DNA of 64,000 nucleotides from Comamonadaceae bacterium. Lineage in GTDB: Bacteria; Pseudomonadota; Gammaproteobacteria; Burkholderiales; Rhodocyclaceae. Of this stretch, positions 51,240 to 58,106 are shown one piece after another. Position numbers and translations under genes: made by a program. The notes under the pieces are model-generated. The model had not been told where the DNA came from, searched no databases, and was given only the letters and a program-made list of their open reading frames with translations. Location: assembly GCA_029255645.1 (NCBI GenBank), contig JANLJE010000026.1, forward strand, positions 62,001 through 126,000, in the 5' to 3' direction. How positions within the stretch are numbered: the stretch's first letter is position 1; each line of letters opens with the position of its first letter.

Positions 51240-51703
51240 GCTCCTGCCATCCGTGAGGGGCGTGGCACTACAGCCGCTCCGAACTGAAGGGGCAACTGCT
51301 CCAGGGCAGGGAAGCTGCTGGCCCATGCGGCCTGCAGTTGCTCCGCAAAGGGGCGCATAGGAACCAAGATGGCCGGCCCATCAAGATCCGGTTCGCTGGA
51401 TAGCAGGATCACCCGCCCATCTTCGACTTGAATGAGGAGACGACGGTCCGCAAGATGTGGCCAGCTCGTATTGCGGCAGATGGAGAACAGGTCTGAAGAG
51501 GCTGCTGCCAGCGCGCCGACGCTGATGCCCATTACCTTGACCAGATGCCGAACTACGAGCAATGCCAGAGCATCGCCAGGCGTGAAGCAGGGGGTATAGC
51601 CGTTCAGGCCGGCGAGCGGCGGCAGAACGCTGCGCCAATGACGCAGGGTCTGATCGGGCAGTTGCGCTACCTGGGTGACTTGTGCCGGGGTAAGTCTTAG
51701 CAT
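51236..51703 (-). CDS. MerR-like DNA-binding controller of the island
   Basis: This 155-residue protein has an N-terminal MerR-like winged helix (LTPAQVTQVAQLPDQTLRHW, then FTPGDALALLVVRHLVKVMG) and a C-terminal beta-rich region (LLIQVEDGRVILLSSEPDLD). The ATG at 51703 is preferred over 51742, because the latter lies inside the operator palindrome. The stop overlaps the methyltransferase ATG. By position it is the controller of the operon, comparable in role to C proteins of restriction systems, but of a different fold. Confidence 0.75.
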   Translation of the reverse strand: MLRLTPAQVTQVAQLPDQTLRHWRSVLPPLAGLNGYTPCFTPGDALALLVVRHLVKVMGISVGALAAASSDLFSICRNTSWPHLADRRLLIQVEDGRVILLSSEPDLDGPAILVPMRPFAEQLQAAWASSFPALEQLPLQFGAAVVPRPSRMAGA

Positions 51704-51718
51704 ATTTCGTTTTTCCCG

Positions 51719-51750
51719 CATATATCTTGTCGCTGACGACATGATATATG
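51719..51750. promoter_or_regulatory. 32-bp palindromic operator of the island
   Basis: The outer arms CATATATC (51719-51726) and GATATATG (51743-51750) are perfect inverse complements. Inside them TGTCG (51728-51732) and CGACA (51737-51741) form a second perfect dyad. The symmetry centre is at about 51734/51735. It lies 16 bp upstream of the controller ATG at 51703 and covers the predicted -10 region. It is the likely binding site of the MerR-like protein. Confidence 0.8.
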
Positions 51751-51769
51751 GTTGTTGCGTGCGAGTCGA
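51741..51769 (-). promoter_or_regulatory. Predicted sigma-70 promoter of the island
   Basis: On the minus strand, TCGACT (51769-51764, 4 of 6 matches to the -35 consensus) is followed by a 17-bp spacer and TATCAT (51746-51741, 5 of 6 matches to the -10). The -10 is inside the palindromic operator, so binding there would block RNA polymerase. The remaining gap to 51918 shows no gene. Confidence 0.5.
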
Positions 51770-51918
51770 TTACTTTTGGAGGCTTGGAGGTCTCCAGGAC
51801 TGTTCGCTGCTCCCTCGTGTTTCTCCATGAAGGCTCTCTGTTCCAGACGTCGTTGGCGGCCGGCGTCTCGTGGGTAGAACCGACCTGCCGCCACGCACCC
51901 GGTTCTTGAGTGTCTGGA

Positions 51919-52668
51919 TCACAGGTACTTCTTGAACGTCGCCGCCGCAATGCACACCGCCACGCCGAGCAATGCGGCACTGGGCAACAGGATCAGCAGC
52001 GGGTTCACGCTGACCGGCAATGCCAGGTAAGTCACCCACGGCAGCACGGCCAGCGGGATCAGGCTGGCCCTGGCGCGGTGATAGATGAACCCTGACTCGC
52101 GTCCCGCGCCGAAGCGGCGGATGTCCCGGCGCACCAGGCCGTCCACCAGCCCGACGAAGGCGGCCATCAGGAACAGCGGCAGGGTCAGGCACAGCACCAG
52201 CAGCCGCACGAGGAAGACCAGCGTCGTATAGGCCGCCGCGATCAGGTAGCTCTCCACGTTCACATAGACCAAGCCGATGTAGTAGCGGAAATCCTTGGTC
52301 GGACGATGGCTGCCGGCGCTGGCCTGCGCCGAGGCGTCGCGTATCCAGTCCAGCAGGCCGCTTTTCACGAACAGCCAGTCGTAGCCCTGCTCGACCAGCC
52401 GGTGCGCGGTGCGCCCCGGCTCCTGCACCAGCGCGCTGCGGGTGAAATGCGTGGAAAGCTGATCCAGCTCGTAGTGCAGCATGCCCTGCGCGTGGCGCCA
52501 GCCCTGCTCGGGCCAGAAGAAGTGCATGCCGACGCATTCGATCAGGATGCACAGCAGCAGCGCGCCGCACAGCACGCCGAAGAAGCGGAACGGCAGCGTG
52601 ACCAGGCCGGCGATCAGGCCTTGCTGTCGTTGCTGCTGGCGTTGGGCCGCGACGGCCGGATCGCTCAT
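51919..52668 (-). CDS. ICE membrane protein (TIGR03747, PFL_4697 family)
   Basis: This 249-residue inner-membrane protein has about four helices, including FFGVLCGALLLCILIECVGM, VFLVRLLVLCLTLPLFLMAA and a C-terminal pair (LPVSVNPLLILLPSAALLGV). A conserved loop carries RRFGAGRESGFIYHRARASL. It follows traD (ATGA overlap) and in this ICE family may assist the coupling protein. The transfer operon is interrupted just downstream by the restriction-like island. Confidence 0.9.
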   Translation of the reverse strand: MSDPAVAAQRQQQRQQGLIAGLVTLPFRFFGVLCGALLLCILIECVGMHFFWPEQGWRHAQGMLHYELDQLSTHFTRSALVQEPGRTAHRLVEQGYDWLFVKSGLLDWIRDASAQASAGSHRPTKDFRYYIGLVYVNVESYLIAAAYTTLVFLVRLLVLCLTLPLFLMAAFVGLVDGLVRRDIRRFGAGRESGFIYHRARASLIPLAVLPWVTYLALPVSVNPLLILLPSAALLGVAVCIAAATFKKYL

Positions 52669-54821
52669 GCTTCGGCCTCTTCAGCCGCGGCCATCTGCTT
52701 GAAGTCGTCCAGCAGGTCGTCGGGCAGCGCCTTGTCCTGCAGGCCGGGGATGCCTTGGTTCTTCCACCAGTCTCCTGCCTCGACGTAGTGCTGTCGCATG
52801 TAGCCGGCCAGCTCCTGCAGATCCTTCGGCATGGCTTCGTCGGGGTCGGGCGCAGGCAGCGGCATGCGGACTTTCCAGAGGTTGCCGCCCTCGGTCAGCG
52901 CGAAGCACTGCCCCTTGGGCAGCGCCACCACATGCGCCGGCTCGATCAACGGCACGCTGTTGCTGCTGATGCGGTCCTGGGTGTTGGACGTGAACGCGGT
53001 ATTGCCGTGCGGATCGGAGCTGTCGGTGGCGCCGCTCATCAGCGCCGTGGCGTACACCTCGACCTTGGGCAGTTGTCGCGTCAGCAGCTCGGCGGTGGCG
53101 GTCTCGCGCACGCGCAGCATGAACAGGTTGTTGAAGTTGCCGACCACCTGGCCGGCCTTGGCACGATTGCCGATGCGGGCCTCGATGTCGCTCAAGGTCT
53201 GCGTGTAGGCCGTCACCTGCACGCCGGCACCGCCGCCCTTGTTGACCATCGGAATGAACTCGTCGCCCATGAGTTCGTTGAATTCGTCGGCGTGGACGTT
53301 GATCGGAATCTTGGCGCCCGCCGCGGCGCCGGGCAGCCCGTCGTCGACGCCGAACTTGTAGATGTGGCCGGCGACCGAGACCAGATCGCTGAACATCGAG
53401 TTGCCCACCGCCGCCGCGACTTCGGCGTCGGACAGCGCATCCAGCCCCACGTAGACCACCGCGCGTTTGCGGATGACCTGCATCCAGTCGAAGATCGGCC
53501 GCGGGTCGGACAGGTCGGAATAGTTCGGTGCGAGCAGTTGCGCAATCTTGCCGGTGGTGAGCTTCTCCAGCAGCGGCAGCAGCGAAGCGACGATCTTGTC
53601 GAAGTAGGTCCGGTCGTAGCGCACGGCGCTGCGCAGGCCGTCGAGCACCGGGTCATAGATGCGCACTTGGGACAGGTACTGTTCGAGGGCCACCACGCGC
53701 TTCTCGCGCCCGATCATGTTGCGCGGGATGTTCTTCTCGTTCAGCTTCGCTTCGAGCTGGACGATGACCTCCCAGGCCTTCGGCTCGTTCTTGGCGAAGT
53801 AGTGCTGGGCGTACTCGATGAACAGCGCGTCGATGTTGATGACGTGGCGCTGGATCAGCAGGTAGTCCGGCCGCTGCCCCAGCTCGACCAGGGCGCGCGC
53901 GATGATGTTGACGAAGCGCCAGGCGAATTCGCGGAACGCGGCGCTGTTGCCTTCGCCGGAGAGCTGCCCGGCGATCCGCGTGGCCACCTCGGAGATCCGC
54001 CCGAACCGGCCCACCGCGTTGTAGCGCGCCGAGATGTCCGGCCAGCCCAGATGGAAGACGTAGAACTCGCCTTCGCGCCCGGCGCGCTTGGCCTCGACGT
54101 ACATGCGCTTCAACAGGTCCGCATCGCCCTTGGGGTCGAAGACGATCACCACCTCGTGCTCGCCGCGGACCTTGCGGCGGATGTCCTGGGTGATGAACAG
54201 CTCGGCCAGCCGCGTCTTGCCCACGCGCGTGGTGCCCAGCACCAGGGTGTGGCCGACGCGCTCGCCCAGCGGCAGGGTGACGTCGACCTCGTGCGGCTCG
54301 ATGCCATGCAGGCGTGGCAGTCCGCCGACCGGCGGCAGTGGTCGCGCCGGGTTGAGCGGGCTGTCCCAGGCCAACGCGCGCGCCAGCGTCGAGACGGGAA
54401 ACGGCGCGAACTCAAGCCGCTCCTCCAGCCGCCGGGCGGCCCGGTAGATCGCCGTCGGCTCGACGTAGCGGCGGAACTCCGGCCGATAGGTCTGCATCAG
54501 CCGGTGCGTGTGCCGCTGTTCCCAGCGAAAGCCCTGGCCGACGAACAGCCGTTGCTGACTCACCGGCACGTCGCGGCTGGTCATCACGTAGCGCGGCAGG
54601 CGGCGGATGTTGCGGCGATAGCGCAGGATCGCCCAGGCATCGCGCAGGCGAATCGCGCCGAAGGTCAGGAAGGCCAGCGCCGAGCCCAGGCCGAGCAGCG
54701 GGTTCAGCGCGAGCGACCACGGTGCCACCAGGCACAGAATCGCGGCGCCGGTGCAGACCGCCACGGTATAAAGCTCCACCGCTGGCCGCAGCAAGACCTC
54801 GACCGCATGCGGTTGGGCCAT
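52665..54821 (-). CDS. traD: TraD-type coupling protein (SXT/TOL class)
   Basis: This 718-residue type IV coupling ATPase links the relaxosome to the mating pore. Two N-terminal membrane helices (about residues 17-35 and 40-58) precede the motor domain. Walker A is LVLGTTRVGKTRLAEL with K202, and EVVIVFDPKGDADLLKR follows. The second nucleotide motif is PINVHADEFNELMGDE, and TAYTQTLSDIEARIG lies downstream. It overlaps the TIGR03747 gene by 4 bp. Confidence 0.93.
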   Translation of the reverse strand: MAQPHAVEVLLRPAVELYTVAVCTGAAILCLVAPWSLALNPLLGLGSALAFLTFGAIRLRDAWAILRYRRNIRRLPRYVMTSRDVPVSQQRLFVGQGFRWEQRHTHRLMQTYRPEFRRYVEPTAIYRAARRLEERLEFAPFPVSTLARALAWDSPLNPARPLPPVGGLPRLHGIEPHEVDVTLPLGERVGHTLVLGTTRVGKTRLAELFITQDIRRKVRGEHEVVIVFDPKGDADLLKRMYVEAKRAGREGEFYVFHLGWPDISARYNAVGRFGRISEVATRIAGQLSGEGNSAAFREFAWRFVNIIARALVELGQRPDYLLIQRHVINIDALFIEYAQHYFAKNEPKAWEVIVQLEAKLNEKNIPRNMIGREKRVVALEQYLSQVRIYDPVLDGLRSAVRYDRTYFDKIVASLLPLLEKLTTGKIAQLLAPNYSDLSDPRPIFDWMQVIRKRAVVYVGLDALSDAEVAAAVGNSMFSDLVSVAGHIYKFGVDDGLPGAAAGAKIPINVHADEFNELMGDEFIPMVNKGGGAGVQVTAYTQTLSDIEARIGNRAKAGQVVGNFNNLFMLRVRETATAELLTRQLPKVEVYATALMSGATDSSDPHGNTAFTSNTQDRISSNSVPLIEPAHVVALPKGQCFALTEGGNLWKVRMPLPAPDPDEAMPKDLQELAGYMRQHYVEAGDWWKNQGIPGLQDKALPDDLLDDFKQMAAAEEAEA

Positions 54822-54829
54822 TTGCGCAC

Positions 54830-55363
54830 CTACTGCTCGACACCGGTGGCCGTGATGAGCACCGGGTAGTGGCGCAGGCCCAGGCGCTGGGCCAGGTCAT
54901 CGCCGGAGGCCGGCGACAGGATCAGGCCGGGCGCCAGCCTGCGCAGCGCCGTCAGCGCAGCCATCGACTCCACGTTGACCACCAGGCCCACGGCCTGCAG
55001 CTCTCGCAGCGCCGCCTGCCGCTGCCGCAGCCAGGCGCGCGAACGCTCGTCGTCGCCGATCAGGAACAGCGCCGTCAGGCCCGGCGCCCGGATGACGCGG
55101 CGCTGCACCTCGCCCGGCGACAGTTGCGTCGAGCGCACCGGCAGCATGGCGGCTTCGGCGTCGGCCGTGTTGCCCGCGCGAGGGGTCGGCATCGGGGCCG
55201 GCGGTGTGGCCTGATCCGGCTGAGGATTCAGCGACTGGTAGTACGGCAGCGCGGAGTCGCCGCCGCGGTCTTCGACGACGATCAACGGCGCAGAGGCGGT
55301 CTGCGCGAAGACGGTGGTCGTGGGCAGCAGCCCGATGGCGGCGATGAGGACGATGTGGTTCAT
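54830..55363 (-). CDS. ICE protein, TIGR03765 (PFL_4695) family
   Basis: This 177-residue exported protein has a signal peptide (IVLIAAIGLLPTTTVFAQ), a Pro-rich stretch and a C-terminal domain (VIRAPGLTALFLIGDDERS, then LAQRLGLRHYPVLITATGVE) that resembles a thioredoxin-like or TrbC fold. ATG 55363 overlaps the transglycosylase stop (ATGA). The gene ends 8 bp before traD. A role in the periplasmic part of the transfer machine is expected but not demonstrated. Confidence 0.85.
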   Translation of the reverse strand: MNHIVLIAAIGLLPTTTVFAQTASAPLIVVEDRGGDSALPYYQSLNPQPDQATPPAPMPTPRAGNTADAEAAMLPVRSTQLSPGEVQRRVIRAPGLTALFLIGDDERSRAWLRQRQAALRELQAVGLVVNVESMAALTALRRLAPGLILSPASGDDLAQRLGLRHYPVLITATGVEQ

Positions 55364-55980
55364 GGCGTGGTGGCCTGGAGGGTTGGAACGGGAACGTCGG
55401 GGTCGAGCACGCGGGTCAGGTGCCGATGCACACTGCGCCGGTAGCGCGCCGCGGGTGCCCCGCCGGCGGGCCGGTGGTAGCGGCCGATGGCAAGCAGCCA
55501 GTCCTCGCCCGGCGTGTGCTGTTCGCGCAGGATTTCCGCAGCGATGGCGAGGTTGCGGTACGGGTCCAGCAGCTCGCAGGGCTGCGTGTAGCGATGCGCG
55601 TGGTAGCCGAGATTGACCTGGCCGAGACCGGCGTCGATGCGATTGGCCGGCGTGCGGGCGAGCGCCCGGCGCAGCCCCGCGCAGGCCTCGGCGCGGGTGG
55701 CGTAGCGCTGCGGCGTGCCGGCGACGTTGAGCGTCCACGGCCAGGGGATCAGGCGCCCGCGCAGCATGGCGCCGCTCTCCTGCAAGGCCACCGCGTACAG
55801 CACCACCGCCGGCACGTCTGCATGATGCGCCGCCAGTCGATAGGCCGGCGGCGGCACTTCCCGCGCCAGGGCGGCCAACGCCCAGCCGCCAGTGGCGAGC
55901 AGCAGCGCGGCGCTGGCGCAGCGGATGGCGACGCGGGATGGCCGACGCTCCCGGCCCGGAGCGCCTATTGCCGCTGCCAT
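55360..55980 (-). CDS. Lytic transglycosylase (SLT domain)
   Basis: This 206-residue muramidase opens peptidoglycan for assembly of the transfer apparatus, as VirB1 does. A membrane or signal helix (ASAALLLATGGWALAALA) is followed by the SLT domain. The catalytic Glu is in LYAVALQESGAML, and NRIDAGLGQVNLGYHAHRYT is the second conserved motif. ATG 55980 overlaps the TIGR03759 gene by 16 bp, and the stop overlaps TIGR03765 by 4 bp. Confidence 0.9.
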   Translation of the reverse strand: MAAAIGAPGRERRPSRVAIRCASAALLLATGGWALAALAREVPPPAYRLAAHHADVPAVVLYAVALQESGAMLRGRLIPWPWTLNVAGTPQRYATRAEACAGLRRALARTPANRIDAGLGQVNLGYHAHRYTQPCELLDPYRNLAIAAEILREQHTPGEDWLLAIGRYHRPAGGAPAARYRRSVHRHLTRVLDPDVPVPTLQATTP

Positions 55981-56684
55981 TGGCCGTTCACCTCGCGCAC
56001 CACGGCCGGCAGATCGCCGGGGAGGCCGAGCGACAGCCAGCGCCCCGCATCGTGGTTGAGCGTGATGGTGCGGGCGCGCACCCTGGCCGGGTCGATGCCC
56101 GCCTGGGTGGCCCACTGCCGGATGCGCGCGTCGTCCTGACGGCTGCCGACCATGTAGAGGTCGAAGGCCGTGCCGGCCGCCTGCAATTGCTGCACGCGCT
56201 GCGCACACGGTGCGCAGTCGGCCTTGACGAAGACCGCCAGGCGCCCGGAGCCGGTGTTGCCGGCACCCTGCGCCTTGGCGCCGGGCAGGCTCACGCGCGG
56301 CTGACCGGGAAACAGGCGCTGCCACGCCGCGTCGTAGGCCCGCTGGTAGGCCAGCGTCTTGCCGACGCGCCGGGCCTCGGCCTGCACCTGCAACTCCGCG
56401 TAGCGCCTGCGCTCCTCCTCGCTGCGGGCCTCGATGCCCAGCGCCGTGAGCGGATCGAGCTGGGGCGAATAGACCCCGAGCGGCCCCTGCATCAGTTGCC
56501 GGTAACGCGCCCACTCCTCGGGGTGAAGCCCCCACTCCCGCGCCAGCCTCTCGTCGAGCGCGGCATCAGCGCCCGGCTGCACCTGGGTGGGCACCACGCG
56601 GGAGTTCGTCACCGAGGCCGGCTGGGCGGTTGCGCCGAAAGCGGCGAACAGGACGACGGCAGTGAGCAACGGCCGCAGGTTCAT
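55965..56684 (-). CDS. ICE thioredoxin-like protein (TIGR03759, PFL_4693 family)
   Basis: This 239-residue periplasmic protein has the signal peptide LLTAVVLFAAFGATAQ, a helical region (EWGLHPEEWARYRQLMQGPL) typical of the family, and a C-terminal thioredoxin-like domain with a CxxC site (VKADCAPCAQRVQQLQ). It is likely a disulfide-handling factor, complementing the DsbA-like protein at 33.4 kb. It is 9 bp downstream of the 215-residue gene and overlaps the transglycosylase gene. Confidence 0.9.
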   Translation of the reverse strand: MNLRPLLTAVVLFAAFGATAQPASVTNSRVVPTQVQPGADAALDERLAREWGLHPEEWARYRQLMQGPLGVYSPQLDPLTALGIEARSEEERRRYAELQVQAEARRVGKTLAYQRAYDAAWQRLFPGQPRVSLPGAKAQGAGNTGSGRLAVFVKADCAPCAQRVQQLQAAGTAFDLYMVGSRQDDARIRQWATQAGIDPARVRARTITLNHDAGRWLSLGLPGDLPAVVREVNGQWQRQ

Positions 56685-56693
56685 GGCGACCTC

Positions 56694-57341
56694 CTACGGC
56701 ACCGCAACGCGCTGCGTCTTGCCGTTCACCTGGAACACGCCCGCCTGCGCCTCGATCGACTGCAGTTGCCAGCCGCCCTCGGCATCGCCCTCGCGCAGCA
56801 GCCGGGCACCCGCGAGCGAGGCCGCGGCGGTGGAGGTGATCGACAGAAAGCGCTCGCCTCCACGCAGCTCCACGCCGAGCACCCGGAACGGCGGCTCCGG
56901 CACCTTGGGCTTCGTCGCAACCGGAGCGCGCGGGCGAGCGGCGGATGCCATCTGCCGGGTCTTCTCCAGGCGGGTCTCGATTCCGTTCACGCGCGCCTGC
57001 AGCGTCTGCAGGTCGATGGCCAGGGCCCTCGCCTCCTCCGCCTCTTCGAGGCGCGTCATCCGTTCGTCCAGCGCCTGCCGCGCATTGGCGAATTCGGCCT
57101 GGCTGATCGGCGCCGGCCGGCGCTTGTCCGCATCGGCCTGTCGTTCGAGATCGGCAACGCGCAGGCCCAGCGCTTTGAGCTGCGCATCCTGTGCGCTGCT
57201 CTGGGTCTGTTCGGCGAGCCGCGACAGGCCGACGCTGTTGATGAGTGCCACGGCACTGATGAGCAGCAGCCAGAAGGCCGCGGAGATCCTGAGCCAGCGC
57301 GTGCGGGAGTCGCGCTCGGATGGCGCTTGGGGAAAGGTCAT
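56694..57341 (-). CDS. Membrane-anchored coiled-coil protein of the PilL cluster
   Basis: This 215-residue protein has one N-terminal helix (ISAAFWLLLISAVALIN), a long coiled coil (about residues 40-130, rich in Ala/Gln/Glu/Arg) and a beta-rich C-terminal domain (FRVLGVELRGGERFLSI, then GGWQLQSIEAQAGVFQVN). The layout is like pilus alignment proteins, but the specific family is not recognised. ATG 57341 overlaps the PilL stop (ATGA), so both act in the same complex or pathway. Confidence 0.7.
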   Translation of the reverse strand: MTFPQAPSERDSRTRWLRISAAFWLLLISAVALINSVGLSRLAEQTQSSAQDAQLKALGLRVADLERQADADKRRPAPISQAEFANARQALDERMTRLEEAEEARALAIDLQTLQARVNGIETRLEKTRQMASAARPRAPVATKPKVPEPPFRVLGVELRGGERFLSITSTAAASLAGARLLREGDAEGGWQLQSIEAQAGVFQVNGKTQRVAVP

Positions 57342-57907
57342 GGCTGCATCTCCTCGGGCCGGTCGGTGTCCGGCATGGGCGTGGCGGTGCCGGGCGGGTT
57401 GGCGGAAAGGAAGGCGGGAGCACCATGCCGGCTGAAGCAGACCTGGCGGGTCGAGTCATCGACCGACAGCTCCCAGGCGGGGCCGGCAAGGGTCAGCAAG
57501 GCATCGCGCAGCATCAGCGGACCCAGGCGCAGGTGTGCGGCGGGCAACGGCAGCGCGTAGAGCGTGGCGGCCTCGGGCGCATCGCAGAGCCGGTAGCCGG
57601 AGCGCAGGAGCACATGGCGCATGGCATCGCCCACGCTGGCATCGAGCATGGGCGGAATCGAGACCTCCACCGCCTGCTGCAAGAGATCACGCTGCGCAGG
57701 TTCCTGCACCAGCTCGACCAAGGTGTAGCGGCCGTAGCGGGCCACGGGAACGAAACCCGGCTCCGGCGCGACGGCGGTTGGCGATGCGGCCGGCACCGCT
57801 GGCGCAGACGGCGCGGCGGTCGTGGCGCAGCCGGCGGCCAACAGGCTGCCGGCCAGCAAGCCAGCGGCGAGGGCCAGGCGGCGAACAGCGCGGATGGATG
57901 GTTGCAT
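57338..57907 (-). CDS. pilL: PilL-type lipoprotein (PFGI-1 class, TIGR03748)
   Basis: This 189-residue outer-membrane lipoprotein has a signal peptide with the lipobox LLAGSLLAAGCATT and a Pro/Ala linker. The C-terminal domain (VPVARYGRYTLVELVQEP, DAMRHVLLRSGYRLCDA) is conserved in this class. PilL proteins associate with type IV pilus-like secretins in ICEs and some pathogenicity islands. ATG 57907 is chosen because the longer frame would put extra residues before the signal peptide. It is the first gene of the transfer run. Confidence 0.88.
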   Translation of the reverse strand: MQPSIRAVRRLALAAGLLAGSLLAAGCATTAAPSAPAVPAASPTAVAPEPGFVPVARYGRYTLVELVQEPAQRDLLQQAVEVSIPPMLDASVGDAMRHVLLRSGYRLCDAPEAATLYALPLPAAHLRLGPLMLRDALLTLAGPAWELSVDDSTRQVCFSRHGAPAFLSANPPGTATPMPDTDRPEEMQP

Positions 57908-57984
57908 GGAGGGCGCTTCCCTGGAACACGGAGCGCTCACCATCGCCGCCGCTTAGCCTGCGGGCAGCAAACAAAACGCACTGA

Positions 57985-58009
57985 CGCCCGCCCGAATACA
58001 TGGCGGGCG
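57985..58009. repeat. Strong inverted repeat upstream of pilL
   Basis: CGCCCGCC (57985-57992) and GGCGGGCG (58002-58009) form a perfect 8-bp stem with a 9-base loop. It lies about 80-100 bp upstream of the pilL start, after the helicase operon terminator. It may be a regulatory hairpin or a backup terminator. Confidence 0.45.
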
Positions 58010-58037
58010 GCGCCATGGACTGTCTCATACGCCCAAG

Positions 58038-58059
58038 AAAAACGGCCCCGAAGGGCCGT
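58038..58059 (-). terminator. Intrinsic terminator of the helicase operon
   Basis: On the minus strand, ACGGCCC, the tetraloop TTCG and GGGCCGT form a perfect 7-bp stem (58059-58042), followed by a run of T (58042-58038). This is a textbook rho-independent terminator about 50 bp after the helicase stop. It separates the maintenance block from the transfer operon. Confidence 0.88.
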
Positions 58060-58067
58060 GGAAAGAA

Positions 58068-58093
58068 GCCGGCGACCCCGAGGGGCCGCCGGC
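58068..58093 (-). terminator. Hairpin preceding the helicase-operon terminator
   Basis: GCCGGCG (58068-58074) pairs with CGCCGGC (58087-58093), and CCCC (58076-58079) with GGGG (58082-58085), giving an 11-bp stem with one mismatch. It lies between the helicase stop and the T-run terminator, making a tandem arrangement. Confidence 0.5.
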
Positions 58094-58106
58094 ATGGGCA
58101 CATGGA

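Larger units (their letters stand above)
41410..51750 (-). other. Z1 / GHKL / PD-(D/E)XK / C5-methyltransferase / Vsr restriction-like island
   Basis: Eight minus-strand genes are packed with 4-29 bp overlaps or gaps of 32 bp or less: a MerR-like controller, methyltransferase, Z1 ATPase, DUF4420-type nuclease-like protein, GHKL/MORC-like ATPase, a 300-residue unknown, a 267-residue protein and Vsr. The block interrupts the transfer operon between TIGR03747 and RAQPRD. It is visibly less GC-rich than the ICE core. Z1, MORC-like and methyltransferase associations were predicted as restriction systems by comparative genomics; here all parts look intact. Confidence 0.85.

Noticed and set aside
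51704-51742. Controller start at ATG 51742
   Set aside because: This ATG lies inside the palindromic operator and next to the -10 element; ATG 51703 is more consistent with a promoter at that place.
52755-54869. 704-codon plus-strand frame opposite traD
   Set aside because: Antisense shadow of traD; Arg/Gly/Ala-biased composition without domains.
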